Assembly: GCF_030272705.1 (NCBI RefSeq)
Contig: NZ_JARFYM010000003.1
Coordinates: 62,001 to 126,000, forward strand
DNA length: 64,000 nucleotides
Reading direction: 5' to 3'
Origin: Rhizobium mayense
GTDB lineage: Bacteria; Pseudomonadota; Alphaproteobacteria; Rhizobiales; Rhizobiaceae
In this document: positions 35,157 to 44,336 of the stretch, piece by piece
Layout of the letters: each line of letters starts with the position of its first letter
Position numbering within the stretch: the first letter of the stretch is position 1
Made by a program: the position numbers and the translations under genes
The notes under the pieces: generated by a model
The model's input: the letters and a program-made list of their open reading frames with translations, nothing else
The model's database searches: none
What the model was told of the DNA's origin: nothing

Positions 35157-37187
35157 GTGATTCATGAGATCGGACGTTCCGTTGTTGCGGTTATCCTCGG
35201 TGCGGCGAACTATCTCGTTAAAGATGAGGCGGCTCCCGGGATCGTTGTCTTGGGGATTATCGCCTGCTTGGTGCTTTTCACCTTCGTCTTCTCACTGAAC
35301 ATCATCAGGCAGAAGAATGCGGTTGGATGGCTCGAACGTCAAATTCTCAGCAGTCCCACCGGAGCTGATTTCAGCCGCGACATTGACGTTTTGTCGGCCG
35401 CGATAAGCAAAGGCAGTACCAACAAGTACCGGCGGCAACTGGCCACCGCCTGGCATGAATACCGGGAAACTCTGGTACCTCATGATGAAGATGGCACAGT
35501 CATCTTGCGCAACGCCGTGCGCCCATCCGCGTTTCTAAACCCTGAGGACTTAGGGTTCGGTGTTGGCTTCTGGCGCATTGTGCCTGGCCTTTTCGTTTCG
35601 GTTGGGCTGTTCCTGACTTTCCTCGGCTTGATTGCCGCACTATCCACAATGGCCCAGGGACGCGAGATAGACAGCAATGTCATGCGGCAACTGCTGTCTG
35701 TTGCTTCAGCGAAGTTCATCATGTCGCTGACCGGCCTCTTTTGCTCGATCCTATTCACGATTGTTTTGCGGAGCGCCTATGGCCGCCTCGAGCGTGCCAT
35801 CCACGCTCTATGTGGTGCGGTCGAGGCGCGTCTTACTTACATCAGCCTCGAAGCGCTTGCCGCAGAGCAGCTGAAAGCGACCCGCGAGCAACGGGAGCAT
35901 TTCCGGCTGATCGGCATGGAATTGGTGGCGGAAATCGGTCGCCCGCTGCGCGAGGAGCTTCCAGCCGCCATCCAAAATTCTATAGCCGGGGCCATGGCCC
36001 CAATTGTCGAGCGCGTCGGCAAACTCGGTGCTGAGGGTGTCGGTGACATGGTTTCGGGCCTATCGGACCGGTTGACCGATTCGATTGGTCTTGCGCTTAC
36101 CGAAGCGAGCCAGAGAATTTCCGAGGCCGGGGAAAAGCTTGGGTTTCTTGCAGAGCGGATGGACCAGAGTTCCGGGCGCATTGGCTCCGAAATGGAAGGC
36201 GTAACCGAGCGCGTGGCAAAGGCGGTTGAGGACCTGCGCGCGGCGCTCACGAATACCGCCGAGGTCACCGGAGGGACATTCAACGAAGGGGCAGAAAAGC
36301 TCCTTGCGGTCATGAACCGAACACTTGAAGGCATTCGTGACAACACCGGCGAAGGCGCGCGCGCTATGTCCGCGGCCGCAGACGAGATGCGCCAGGCAGC
36401 GACCTCTTTCAAACAGGAGATCGAAGCGGCGACGCGAACCGGTTCGGACGCCGCGCAAGATCGCATGAAACAGGCGAGCGAGCAGGTCAGTTCGTCGATC
36501 AATGAGGCCGGCAAGAATGTGGCTGAGGTCTTCAGCCGCACGAGCGCCGAAATCGCACGTGTCGCAGAGGACGTGTCGCAAAAGGCCGGCGCCGGTTTGC
36601 TTGCGCCTCTCGCAGAGATTGGCAACAGGTTCGAGCTTGTGGTCGAGCACCTGAAGGAGGGCACCATCGACCTGCGGCGAATGGCCGATGGCGTGAAGGC
36701 TGGCGCGGAAGCTTCGGAAAAGGCGGCCGGTACGTTCAGCGGTGCGGCGGGGGCGCTTGTCGCGGCGTCCAGCCCTATCAAAACAGTTGTCGACCGCATG
36801 GACGGATCCATCCGACACCTTACTGACAGTACGCAGCATGCGGCGAGCACCGTGGTCCGCTCCGCGGAGGCAACGGCGGCTTCAGCCGCCTCCGCACTCG
36901 CCGCTGCGGAGAAAATTCTCAGCGAAAAGGCCAAGGCCATTGAGAACGCGTTAGGTGGTGTCTCCGTGATGCTGGAACGCCTAAGAGGACAGGGCGACCG
37001 TCTCGACGAGATGGACGTAAAGCTCGGCCAAGCTTTCGAACTTTACACAGACAATGTCGAAAAGGCAGTACAGGGGATGTTCGGTCACGTCCGAGACCTG
37101 CAGGACCGCCTCAATCCCGCCCTTGATACGATGCGGGAAATCGTCGAACAGGCCGAGCAGTTCGCGCCGCAATCGCGGAGAGCGTGA
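35157..37187 (+). CDS. zorA: Zorya ZorA, MotA/ExbB-like motor subunit with long tail
   Basis: The 676-aa protein has three visible membrane helices (about 27-49, 142-163 and 184-205) in a MotA/TolQ/ExbB-type arrangement, e.g. RIVPGLFVSVGLFLTFLGLI and KFIMSLTGLFCSILFTIVL. A cytoplasmic tail of about 450 residues follows, Ala/Glu/Lys-rich and coiled-coil. In known Zorya systems, a ZorA pentamer and a ZorB dimer form a proton-driven motor that senses phage infection and signals down the ZorA tail to soluble effectors. GTG start at 35157. The stop overlaps the zorB ATG. Anti-phage function is inferred from the complete four-gene set. Confidence 0.9.
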   Translation: MIHEIGRSVVAVILGAANYLVKDEAAPGIVVLGIIACLVLFTFVFSLNIIRQKNAVGWLERQILSSPTGADFSRDIDVLSAAISKGSTNKYRRQLATAWHEYRETLVPHDEDGTVILRNAVRPSAFLNPEDLGFGVGFWRIVPGLFVSVGLFLTFLGLIAALSTMAQGREIDSNVMRQLLSVASAKFIMSLTGLFCSILFTIVLRSAYGRLERAIHALCGAVEARLTYISLEALAAEQLKATREQREHFRLIGMELVAEIGRPLREELPAAIQNSIAGAMAPIVERVGKLGAEGVGDMVSGLSDRLTDSIGLALTEASQRISEAGEKLGFLAERMDQSSGRIGSEMEGVTERVAKAVEDLRAALTNTAEVTGGTFNEGAEKLLAVMNRTLEGIRDNTGEGARAMSAAADEMRQAATSFKQEIEAATRTGSDAAQDRMKQASEQVSSSINEAGKNVAEVFSRTSAEIARVAEDVSQKAGAGLLAPLAEIGNRFELVVEHLKEGTIDLRRMADGVKAGAEASEKAAGTFSGAAGALVAASSPIKTVVDRMDGSIRHLTDSTQHAASTVVRSAEATAASAASALAAAEKILSEKAKAIENALGGVSVMLERLRGQGDRLDEMDVKLGQAFELYTDNVEKAVQGMFGHVRDLQDRLNPALDTMREIVEQAEQFAPQSRRA

Positions 37188-38269
37188 TGCGGGGCGGCCT
37201 CCGGACGCGCTACAGGGAAGAGGAGGAGGAAAGCGCTTTCGTGTCCATGACGGACATGACGGTAAGTTTTCTCTTCATCGTCATTTTGCTATTGGCTTAT
37301 TTCGCCCAGCAATACAGTGAAAAGGACACTGTCCCCAGGACGATCCACGAGGAGGTCGTCAAAGAGAGAGATGATGCGCACCGGGAAATTACCCGCTTGC
37401 AGGCGGTCATCTCGAGCAACGAGGCGACCATCGTCGAACTGCGCACGGAAGTCGATCTCAAGCAGCGGCAAATCGATGATCAGCAGCGCGAGATAGCGCG
37501 TTCGCAAACGATCATCTCAGCCCAGGTGACGGCGATCGCCGAACTTCGCAAAGAAGTTGATCTCAAACAGCGGGAAATCGAAGACCTGCGCCGGGAAATC
37601 GCCACGTTGAAGGAGGAACTCGAGAAACTTCGCAAGACCGAGCCGCTCGAAGCCTATCTGGCACAATCAGCGATCGAACGCCGCAGGATTCTCGAAACAC
37701 TGCGTGACCAATTGAAGATTGATTTCCCCGACCTGGAAGTGGTTGTCAGCGAGGAAACTGACGCCTTGCGGTTTCAGGGTGACGGCCTGTTCGCTACCGG
37801 CTCTTCGACCTTGCGTCCCGACCGGCGAGCCATCGTGGAGACCGTGGCGACCCGTCTTGCGCAGATATTGCCCTGCTACACCCTTGGTAGCCATTCAAAG
37901 TGGACGCCTGAGTGCAATCCCGGAAATGCGATCATCGAAGCCCTGCAAATTGAGGGGCATACCGATTCGACTGGCGATTTCACTGCCAACCTTGCCCTAT
38001 CCACCAATCGGGCAAACAGCACCTTTTCCACGATTCTTGGGAAGTCCCCCGAACTGGTGCAATTCCTAAACTTCCGGCACCAGCCCGTCCTCTCCGTAGC
38101 GGGTTACGGACAAATGCGTCCGGTCAAGGACAATGCGACCAAGGAAGGGCGGGACACGAACCGCCGCGTCGATCTGCGGATCATTATGTATACGCCAAGC
38201 AAGTCTGCCGAAATCGATCGCATCCGCCAGGTTCTCCGTGGCGACTCTCCTTCGGAGGTCGAAAATTGA
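37187..38269 (+). CDS. zorB: Zorya ZorB, MotB-like stator with OmpA peptidoglycan-binding domain
   Basis: The 360-aa protein has an N-terminal membrane helix with the likely proton-carrying Asp23 (SMTDMTVSFLFIVILLLAYF). A periplasmic coiled coil (about 55-150) and a C-terminal OmpA/MotB domain follow (about 180-345; FATGSSTLRPD, IEGHTDSTGDF, NRRVDLRI). It anchors the motor to peptidoglycan. The coiled coil holds a tandem 35-residue duplication (66-100 and 101-135), each with REI...ELR-EVDLKQR. Start ATG 37187 overlaps the zorA TGA (TGATG), and the stop overlaps the zorC TTG. Confidence 0.9.
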   Translation: MRGGLRTRYREEEEESAFVSMTDMTVSFLFIVILLLAYFAQQYSEKDTVPRTIHEEVVKERDDAHREITRLQAVISSNEATIVELRTEVDLKQRQIDDQQREIARSQTIISAQVTAIAELRKEVDLKQREIEDLRREIATLKEELEKLRKTEPLEAYLAQSAIERRRILETLRDQLKIDFPDLEVVVSEETDALRFQGDGLFATGSSTLRPDRRAIVETVATRLAQILPCYTLGSHSKWTPECNPGNAIIEALQIEGHTDSTGDFTANLALSTNRANSTFSTILGKSPELVQFLNFRHQPVLSVAGYGQMRPVKDNATKEGRDTNRRVDLRIIMYTPSKSAEIDRIRQVLRGDSPSEVEN

Positions 38270-39573
38270 GCCTCTCCAAGAGCCTCGCTGAGAAAGGCCG
38301 CTTCGTTTGCCCCGCCCTGCCAGCGCCCAATAATCTGATCTCCAGAACAGAACGCATCCTGTCTCGCTGGCCCGACATCGTCGCTAATCCGCCGGAAAAG
38401 GACCGGGAGAGGCTGGTGGCGATAGTGCGCGAGCATCTCGAACACGACGATTGGGACGGTACGCGGCTATCGCTAATGACAACCGCGGCGCGCGCGTTGT
38501 TCGATCAGGATCGGCGCGGCAGGCCTGAACTCGCGGAACTCCGCGATTTCTATTGCCGGGAAGTCAGGGTCTCCACCCGCCCGGCTTTTCTGGGCGGACT
38601 GTTTTCCGTCTATATGGAAAGCTTTGACGCCACTGCAGACCACACACGTCAGCTTGCCGCCGCTTTGGTTGAGGCGAAGGGGCGACTTGGCGCGCGCTGG
38701 CGCGCCCTTATTGAGAGCGTGCCCGACATTCTGTCACCGGATGTGGCGGCTGACGCCATCGCCCGCAAGATGGTTTCGATGGACGATCCTTGGAATGAGC
38801 TGCGGCGCATGGGGTTCCGCAATCCACATGCGCCTGGATTGATGAACGCTGCCCATCTCGCGTACGTGGGGCGTATCGGGCCCCATCTCAACAAGCGGGG
38901 TGAAATGGAGCGGCTGTTCGATTGGCTGAAGCCGGAGGGGCAGCAGGCGAAAACGGCCGGCGCCGGCGAGGCGATCTCAGCCTTGCTGGGACACTGGGTC
39001 AGTCGCAATCCGTCTCCTGAGGATCTTGGCTATTTGACTGAAAATACGGTTGGTATCTACGGCGATCCTCGAGTTCAGCGGGGTGGCGTCTGGTCGGCCG
39101 TTCCGCCGGATAGGATGGAGGTCATCCTTCGGTGGCTGACAGGGGAGAATATCCGATTCTTCCTCGACGTCGTTTCCGCCGTTGAAGACAGTCATATGTG
39201 GGAGCCGCGAAGGACGTTTTGGCTTGGATTGCATCAGCGCGGCCGCATTGACGCAGCTTGGGTCGCCTTCAGCGAATTGGCGGAAAAAGAAGCCAGACGA
39301 CGTGGCGCGGGAGGAAGGGGTACGCTGAAATTCGGCTTGCAAACAGCCGGTTACAGCCGGACGAACACATCTCTGCTTGTACTAAAAATTGGCAGGAAGA
39401 TCGTTGTTGAAGGCTCACACAGCTACAAGGTTCATATTTTCGACGAAACTAGTCAACGAGCACCTACTCTTTACCAGCCACGCTACGATTGTGAAGCAAT
39501 TCGCTTGATTCCAGGAGCGAAAGCCAAGTCGCACAATGGCGATTGGCAGGGCTGGGTGGTCGAAAACATCTAG
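38266..39573 (+). CDS. zorC: Zorya ZorC, EH-signature protein
   Basis: The 435-aa cytosolic protein is mostly helical, with conserved blocks RRTFWLGLHQRGRIDAAWVA and, near the C terminus, KIGRKIVVEGSHSYKVHIF. These carry the Glu and His of the EH_Signature family that defines ZorC. Known ZorC binds DNA and is needed with ZorD for defence in type I systems. TTG start overlapping the zorB TGA. The tail (GAKAKSHNGDWQGWVVENI) precedes zorD by nine bases. Confidence 0.88.
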   Translation: MSLSKSLAEKGRFVCPALPAPNNLISRTERILSRWPDIVANPPEKDRERLVAIVREHLEHDDWDGTRLSLMTTAARALFDQDRRGRPELAELRDFYCREVRVSTRPAFLGGLFSVYMESFDATADHTRQLAAALVEAKGRLGARWRALIESVPDILSPDVAADAIARKMVSMDDPWNELRRMGFRNPHAPGLMNAAHLAYVGRIGPHLNKRGEMERLFDWLKPEGQQAKTAGAGEAISALLGHWVSRNPSPEDLGYLTENTVGIYGDPRVQRGGVWSAVPPDRMEVILRWLTGENIRFFLDVVSAVEDSHMWEPRRTFWLGLHQRGRIDAAWVAFSELAEKEARRRGAGGRGTLKFGLQTAGYSRTNTSLLVLKIGRKIVVEGSHSYKVHIFDETSQRAPTLYQPRYDCEAIRLIPGAKAKSHNGDWQGWVVENI

Positions 39574-39582
39574 GATTTGGCT

Positions 39583-42500
39583 ATGAACTTCGACGTTTCC
39601 GTGTCACCCAACGCGATTATCCTTTTCGTGAAGGACAAGCCGGCGAGCCTGCTGCGTCGCTTGTTGCGCGGCAGCATTAAGCCCAATCTACAGACTTTGA
39701 GCCCAGATGAGCGAGCGCTCGCCTATGCGATTGCCGATCTGCGTGCGGCGTCGGACGCGTTGGGCGAACCGCTATCGGTCGAATCTGATCGGATCGTGAT
39801 GTCCCACCGCGTTGCTGCGTCCGTTTCGGCCGACGCGGGGGCTCTCTTAGGACTTCCGCCATTCGTGGATATGACGCTGAAAACCGATGCCGAAGGCATA
39901 GTCGGATCGTCGGATTTTCGGCTGCGCTATGAATGGTCACGCAACGGTCAACGCCAGGTGCCGCGTCGTACTGGCTCTCTTCTGGAAACGGCAAGTGGTC
40001 TGCGACGCCTACCCCTATGGGTACTCGACGCAATCGAGATCGCTGATGGACACCAGCCGGGCGGTGGCGATGCCGCAGACTGGGAAGTGCTTGGGCGATT
40101 CCGTAGAGCGCTTGATCCCAGTGCCACAGTCGGTCCGGCGGATGGGGCGGCGCGCATATCGATGACGGATTTTCTTAGCGGTCTCGAGGTGTGCTTGGTT
40201 GACAGGTTTTCTATTTCACCAAGCAGCGACTCGGATTTCGACGTGGTGCCGTTTTCCGGCGAGACATTGGAAAGTCATAGCCTTGCTTCTGGCGTCTCGG
40301 AAATTACAGAAGCCATGAGCGAAGTCGCGGGGGCAGATCTTCGCAGGTTCCAGACGTTGGTAAGGAGCAGGGGCGCGTTGCCCGCTTATCGTCTGTCGCC
40401 AGGTCGATACGTCGTGGTGGAGCGATCAGCAGCTCCAGCTCTATCGGTAATGGCCAGCATGCAAAAAGCGCCGCCTGAGGAGCGGCGTGCCTTTATTGGC
40501 AATCCCCTGCCGCGGATGACGGACGCGATGGAAGCGCAGCTGCGCACTTCCGGCGCGTTGGAGGGACTGTCGCCGCAGGCGGAGCAGGAGGCCATTGAGG
40601 CCGCCGCCGGCCCCGTGTTGGTCGAAACCCGCGAGTTCTCTGAGCGGGTCACCGGGGTGGTGATATATGAAAAACCAGGTCTTGGGGAATTCGAGGGCAG
40701 CGGGACAAGCTGGCTGCCGGAGGATTTCAGCACGCGCCTGAACGAGGCTCTCGACAGACTGAATTTGGATGGGCTTGAGGCACTACGCGAGCGCGTGCAG
40801 AGGGCCATAGACGCCGGGCGGCCCGCAGTGGATTTAGAGGATCTGCAAATTCCCGCTCGGCCAGAAATGCTGAGGCTCATAGACGAACGCATGAGCCCGC
40901 CCAATACGGGTGAACACGAGGAAGACGACGCGGAACTCGGAAAGACGGGTCCTTTTGTCCTGGACAGCAAGGTCAATTATGACGACCTCAAATGGCTCGC
41001 AGCGCTCCGGCCGCGCGTGACGGCACTCTCGGACGCTTTGCCCGAAGGCATCCGCACGCCGTTGAAAGGGCATCAGGAAGAAAGCTTCTCTTGGCAAGTT
41101 GCAGCCTGGCGAGCGGGGTTGAATGGCATTCTCAATGCCGATGAACAGGGCCTCGGCAAGACGCTGCAGACGATTTCCTTCCTTGCCTGGCTTAAGGGCG
41201 TGACCGCCATGCCTACCGCGGCGAACAGAGGTCCCATTCTCGTCGTCGCTCCTACCTCCCTTCTCGAGAACTGGGAACAGGAGGTCGCCCGGCACATGTA
41301 CGAGTCGGGACTGGGTCATCTTATCCGGCTTTACGGGTCGAGTCTCGGCGGACGCAAGCTGACCGGAGCAAAAGGCAAAGATACGGACGACGCTGAAGCT
41401 AAGCTTGATCTCGGAGCGTTGCACGAGGCCGTCGCGGAAGGGCGAGCGCATCGCTTTTGGCTGCTTACGACCTATACGACCCTTACCAATTACCAGCACT
41501 CACTAGCTCGAATTCCCTTTTCGGCGGTCGTTTTCGATGAAATCCAGGCATTGAAGAATCCGGTAAGCCTGCGAGCGGTGGCCGCCCGTGCTCTCAAGGC
41601 GGATTTCCGGATCGGCCTCACCGGCACTCCGATCGAAAACACCACCCTTGATCTTTGGGCCATCATGGACCAATTGGCACCGGGCTCACTCCATAGTCTC
41701 AGGGATTTCCGGCAGCGATATGCGAAGCCCGACGAAGGCAATATGGCCGAGTTGCATAGCAGAGTGTTTTTATCGCGCGCTGGCAGCCCACCGCTCGCCA
41801 TTCGCCGATTGAAAGAGGCGGTCGCTGTCGACCTGCCGCCAAAGTCCCGGCGTATCCATCCTCGCCTCATGCCTGATATTCAGGCCGTGGCCTATGACGA
41901 TGCGCGGCTCAAGCTGGCGCGCGGGGGCATGGGCGCACAGCTCAAGATGCTTCATCACATTCGGACGGTGTCCGTCCACCCATTACTAGACATGAAGGCA
42001 GGTAATGAAGAATTTGTCATTGCGTCCGCCCGCCTGCGGGCTGCGGTGGATATCCTACGACATATCAAGGCGAAAGGCGAACGTGCCCTCGTATTCATCG
42101 AGCACCGACAGATGCAATACCGCTTCATCGAACTGGTGCGCAGCGAATTTGGACTTGCGCGGGTCGACTTGATCAATGGCGACACGCCAATTCCGCAGCG
42201 ACAGGCGATCGTCAACCGCTTTCAGCAGCATCTCAACGAAGATCGCGGCTTTGACGTGTTGGTCCTTGGTCCAAAGGCAGCCGGGACCGGCCTGACGCTG
42301 ACCGCTGCTACCCATGTCATTCATCTTTCGCGGTGGTGGAATCCGGCTGTGGAGGAGCAGTGCAACGATCGCGTACATCGTATTGGTCAAACGCATCGCG
42401 TTACCGTGCATGTACCCATGGCTGTTCATGAAGCGTATAGGGAGCAATCCTTCGATTGCCTTCTCCAAAGCCTGATGATGCGCAAACGCCGTCTTGCTAA

Positions 42501-42681
42501 TTCGGCCCTTTGGCCGATGGGCGACGTCGACGATGACGTCGCGACACTCCAGCGAGGGATGGCCGCGGAGGGGTTCCGAGCGGAAGATGATCCGCTTGGC
42601 AAGGCACTTGCCGCAATGTTCGCCCGCGATGAGCTTCAACTGCCACCCCCGGAAAATGATGGCTCCTATGCTATCCAATAA
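39583..42681 (+). CDS. zorD: Zorya ZorD, SNF2-family helicase effector
   Basis: The 1032-aa protein has an N-terminal region of about 490 residues specific to ZorD. A SNF2 motor follows: Walker A DEQGLGKT (520-527), APTSLLENW, Walker B FDEIQ (651-655), LTGTPIENT (679-687), and a second RecA domain with AAGTGLTLTAATHVI and QCNDRVHRIGQ (926-936). In characterised type I systems, ZorD is the autoinhibited enzyme that degrades invading DNA once activated. DEIQ replaces the usual DEAH. The start at 39583 (ATG) is favoured by AGGA 8 bases upstream; TTG 39577 is possible. Its 3' end overlaps the next gene by 14 bases. Confidence 0.9.
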   Translation: MNFDVSVSPNAIILFVKDKPASLLRRLLRGSIKPNLQTLSPDERALAYAIADLRAASDALGEPLSVESDRIVMSHRVAASVSADAGALLGLPPFVDMTLKTDAEGIVGSSDFRLRYEWSRNGQRQVPRRTGSLLETASGLRRLPLWVLDAIEIADGHQPGGGDAADWEVLGRFRRALDPSATVGPADGAARISMTDFLSGLEVCLVDRFSISPSSDSDFDVVPFSGETLESHSLASGVSEITEAMSEVAGADLRRFQTLVRSRGALPAYRLSPGRYVVVERSAAPALSVMASMQKAPPEERRAFIGNPLPRMTDAMEAQLRTSGALEGLSPQAEQEAIEAAAGPVLVETREFSERVTGVVIYEKPGLGEFEGSGTSWLPEDFSTRLNEALDRLNLDGLEALRERVQRAIDAGRPAVDLEDLQIPARPEMLRLIDERMSPPNTGEHEEDDAELGKTGPFVLDSKVNYDDLKWLAALRPRVTALSDALPEGIRTPLKGHQEESFSWQVAAWRAGLNGILNADEQGLGKTLQTISFLAWLKGVTAMPTAANRGPILVVAPTSLLENWEQEVARHMYESGLGHLIRLYGSSLGGRKLTGAKGKDTDDAEAKLDLGALHEAVAEGRAHRFWLLTTYTTLTNYQHSLARIPFSAVVFDEIQALKNPVSLRAVAARALKADFRIGLTGTPIENTTLDLWAIMDQLAPGSLHSLRDFRQRYAKPDEGNMAELHSRVFLSRAGSPPLAIRRLKEAVAVDLPPKSRRIHPRLMPDIQAVAYDDARLKLARGGMGAQLKMLHHIRTVSVHPLLDMKAGNEEFVIASARLRAAVDILRHIKAKGERALVFIEHRQMQYRFIELVRSEFGLARVDLINGDTPIPQRQAIVNRFQQHLNEDRGFDVLVLGPKAAGTGLTLTAATHVIHLSRWWNPAVEEQCNDRVHRIGQTHRVTVHVPMAVHEAYREQSFDCLLQSLMMRKRRLANSALWPMGDVDDDVATLQRGMAAEGFRAEDDPLGKALAAMFARDELQLPPPENDGSYAIQ

Positions 42682-43495
42682 AGTGGAAACTCCAGTAAAC
42701 GATAGTCGCGTAAGCAAGGGGCTCGTTATAGACGCTCCTTGGATCAGCTTGATCTTGAGCGGCCATAAAGACTGGGAGATGCGCTCGACCAGAACGAGCC
42801 ATCGCGGTTGGTTCGGCTTAATCTGGAAAGGTATGGGGTGCGTCTACGGGGTGGCACGATTGAGCGGCGCCGGAGATCCGCTAAGCCCTGATGAGATGGT
42901 TGCAACGTTCGAACATCATCGCATTCCGGAAGATATGATACGTTCAGGTGTCGTCGCCAAATGGAACAGGCCCTGGTATCTCGCGGATGTTCGAAGGCTT
43001 CCCACGCCCGTTCGCTATGAGCATCCGAATGGAGCTGTTACTTGGGTCGAGTTGGGCGAGACGGTAAGCCTTGGCATTGAAAGACAACTGGCTTTGCTGG
43101 AAGAGCCATTGCCAGAGTCGGTGTCGACAGTCGACGATACTCGGCAGAAGGATGCTCGCGCGCCTTTCTTGGAGTTCGCATGGCGTCAAATCGGTGAGAG
43201 TGTCCTTACTCAAGGCAATATTGACCACAATCACATCTATCTACGCGAGTTTTTCGATCGCTTCCCGAAAGATACGATCGGTGGCTCAAACAAAGCGGAA
43301 AAGGCCTCCCGCGAAATAACAGTTGCCTGGGAAGGAGGGCAGGAGATTCTCACGGATCTGGATGGCTCCAAAAAGCTGTTCAGGGCGAGGGGATGGATAG
43401 GAACCTTCTTCACTCTGAACAACGCCCGAGCTGGGAATCGTGTTCTGGTCGAGGAGGGTGCGCCGTATAAATACAGAATAAGCTTGCTAAGATGA
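42668..43495 (+). CDS. ASCH-domain protein overlapping zorD, candidate Zorya accessory
   Basis: The 275-aa protein has an N-terminal ASCH domain (about 17-125), a PUA-like fold, with the signature GxKxxExR in GHKDWEMRS (32-40), GLVIDAPWISLIL ahead of it and the strand GCVYGVARLSG. A linker and a second domain follow (about 170-275): NHIYLREFFDRFP, DTIGGSNKAEKA, KKLFRARGWIG, AGNRVLVEEG. The second part resembles B3/EcoRII-type DNA-binding barrels, by pattern only. ASCH domains bind RNA or modified bases. The 14-base overlap with zorD implies one operon and possible coupling. Starts at 42656 or 42659 are alternatives. Confidence 0.68.
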   Translation: MLSNKVETPVNDSRVSKGLVIDAPWISLILSGHKDWEMRSTRTSHRGWFGLIWKGMGCVYGVARLSGAGDPLSPDEMVATFEHHRIPEDMIRSGVVAKWNRPWYLADVRRLPTPVRYEHPNGAVTWVELGETVSLGIERQLALLEEPLPESVSTVDDTRQKDARAPFLEFAWRQIGESVLTQGNIDHNHIYLREFFDRFPKDTIGGSNKAEKASREITVAWEGGQEILTDLDGSKKLFRARGWIGTFFTLNNARAGNRVLVEEGAPYKYRISLLR

Positions 43496-43673
43496 ATGCT
43501 GCTGCGATCATGTCGCGCCCTTCAGGAGCTAGGTGGGAGACGACGATGCTGAGACCGCAACAATGCCAACATTGCCGTAGACGCCGTTCGGCAACGCGTA
43601 ACAGCGGTACCAATGTTCAGGCTGCTCGGCCGAGCCCATGGTTCGTCTTCAAGTCCATTTCTAAGGGCGTCCG

Positions 43674-44336
43674 ATGAGTACTGAAATCCGTCGAAGTAAT
43701 CGCCCGAATCGTGTGACCCCGTTCGGCCAGCTCGAGTCCTCGCCCCACCACGGCGGTTTCATGGGCAACCGGGGAGACCTGCACGCGGCCGACGGGTCGA
43801 TTGCCAGGTTGTTCAAGCTCAAGGCATGGATATGCTGCACGCTTGAGGAGCGGAACGGTTACCGGGTCACATTTGACACTCCCGGACGCTACACACCCCT
43901 CTTTTTCTGGGATGAGGCTGTCGCAATGGCGGCAGGACATCGACCGTGCGCTCAGTGCCGCTTCGCGGATTACACGCGCTTCAAGGTCGCATTCAATCGG
44001 GCGAAGGGATACCCCGACGATCAAAAGGTCCCGGTGAGTCGTATTGACGCAGAGCTGGACGCCGACAGGCTCGATGATCAGACGCAACAGCGGCGATACG
44101 TTGCCGAAGCCTGCGATCTTCCGTCCGGCGCATTCGTGACATTGGCCGACAATCCGCACCTGCCTCATCTCCTTTGGGAAGGTGAGGCGTATCCATGGAG
44201 CCACGGCGGATACACCGCCCCTGTTTCCATCTCTCCGCGAACAAAGATCATCATGCTGACGCCGAGGATACTCATCGAAACAATGAAGGCCGGCTACCGG
44301 CCGTCGGTTCGGCTCCCAGCCGCAAAAGCGGAATAG
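43674..44336 (+). CDS. Conserved hypothetical protein with Ada-like HRPCxxCR motif
   Basis: The 220-aa protein has NRVTPFGQLESSPHHGGFMG near its start, a WICC motif (53-56), PGRYTPLFFWDEAVAMAAGH and then RPCAQCRFAD. The block FWDEAVAMAAGHRPCAQCR resembles the zinc site of Ada-type metal-binding domains, where a tyrosine/phenylalanine strand and CxxC end the domain. Similar proteins are, to my knowledge, widespread in proteobacteria without known function. AAGGG lies 6 bases before the ATG. It is the last gene of the element, 178 bases after the ASCH gene. Confidence 0.65.
   Translation: MSTEIRRSNRPNRVTPFGQLESSPHHGGFMGNRGDLHAADGSIARLFKLKAWICCTLEERNGYRVTFDTPGRYTPLFFWDEAVAMAAGHRPCAQCRFADYTRFKVAFNRAKGYPDDQKVPVSRIDAELDADRLDDQTQQRRYVAEACDLPSGAFVTLADNPHLPHLLWEGEAYPWSHGGYTAPVSISPRTKIIMLTPRILIETMKAGYRPSVRLPAAKAE

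Noticed and set aside
7616..44336. Conjugative element (ICE)
   Set aside because: No relaxase, coupling protein or type IV secretion genes could be recognised.
7616..44336. Complete prophage
   Set aside because: No large terminase, portal, capsid or tail genes are present; the TerS-like gene stands alone.
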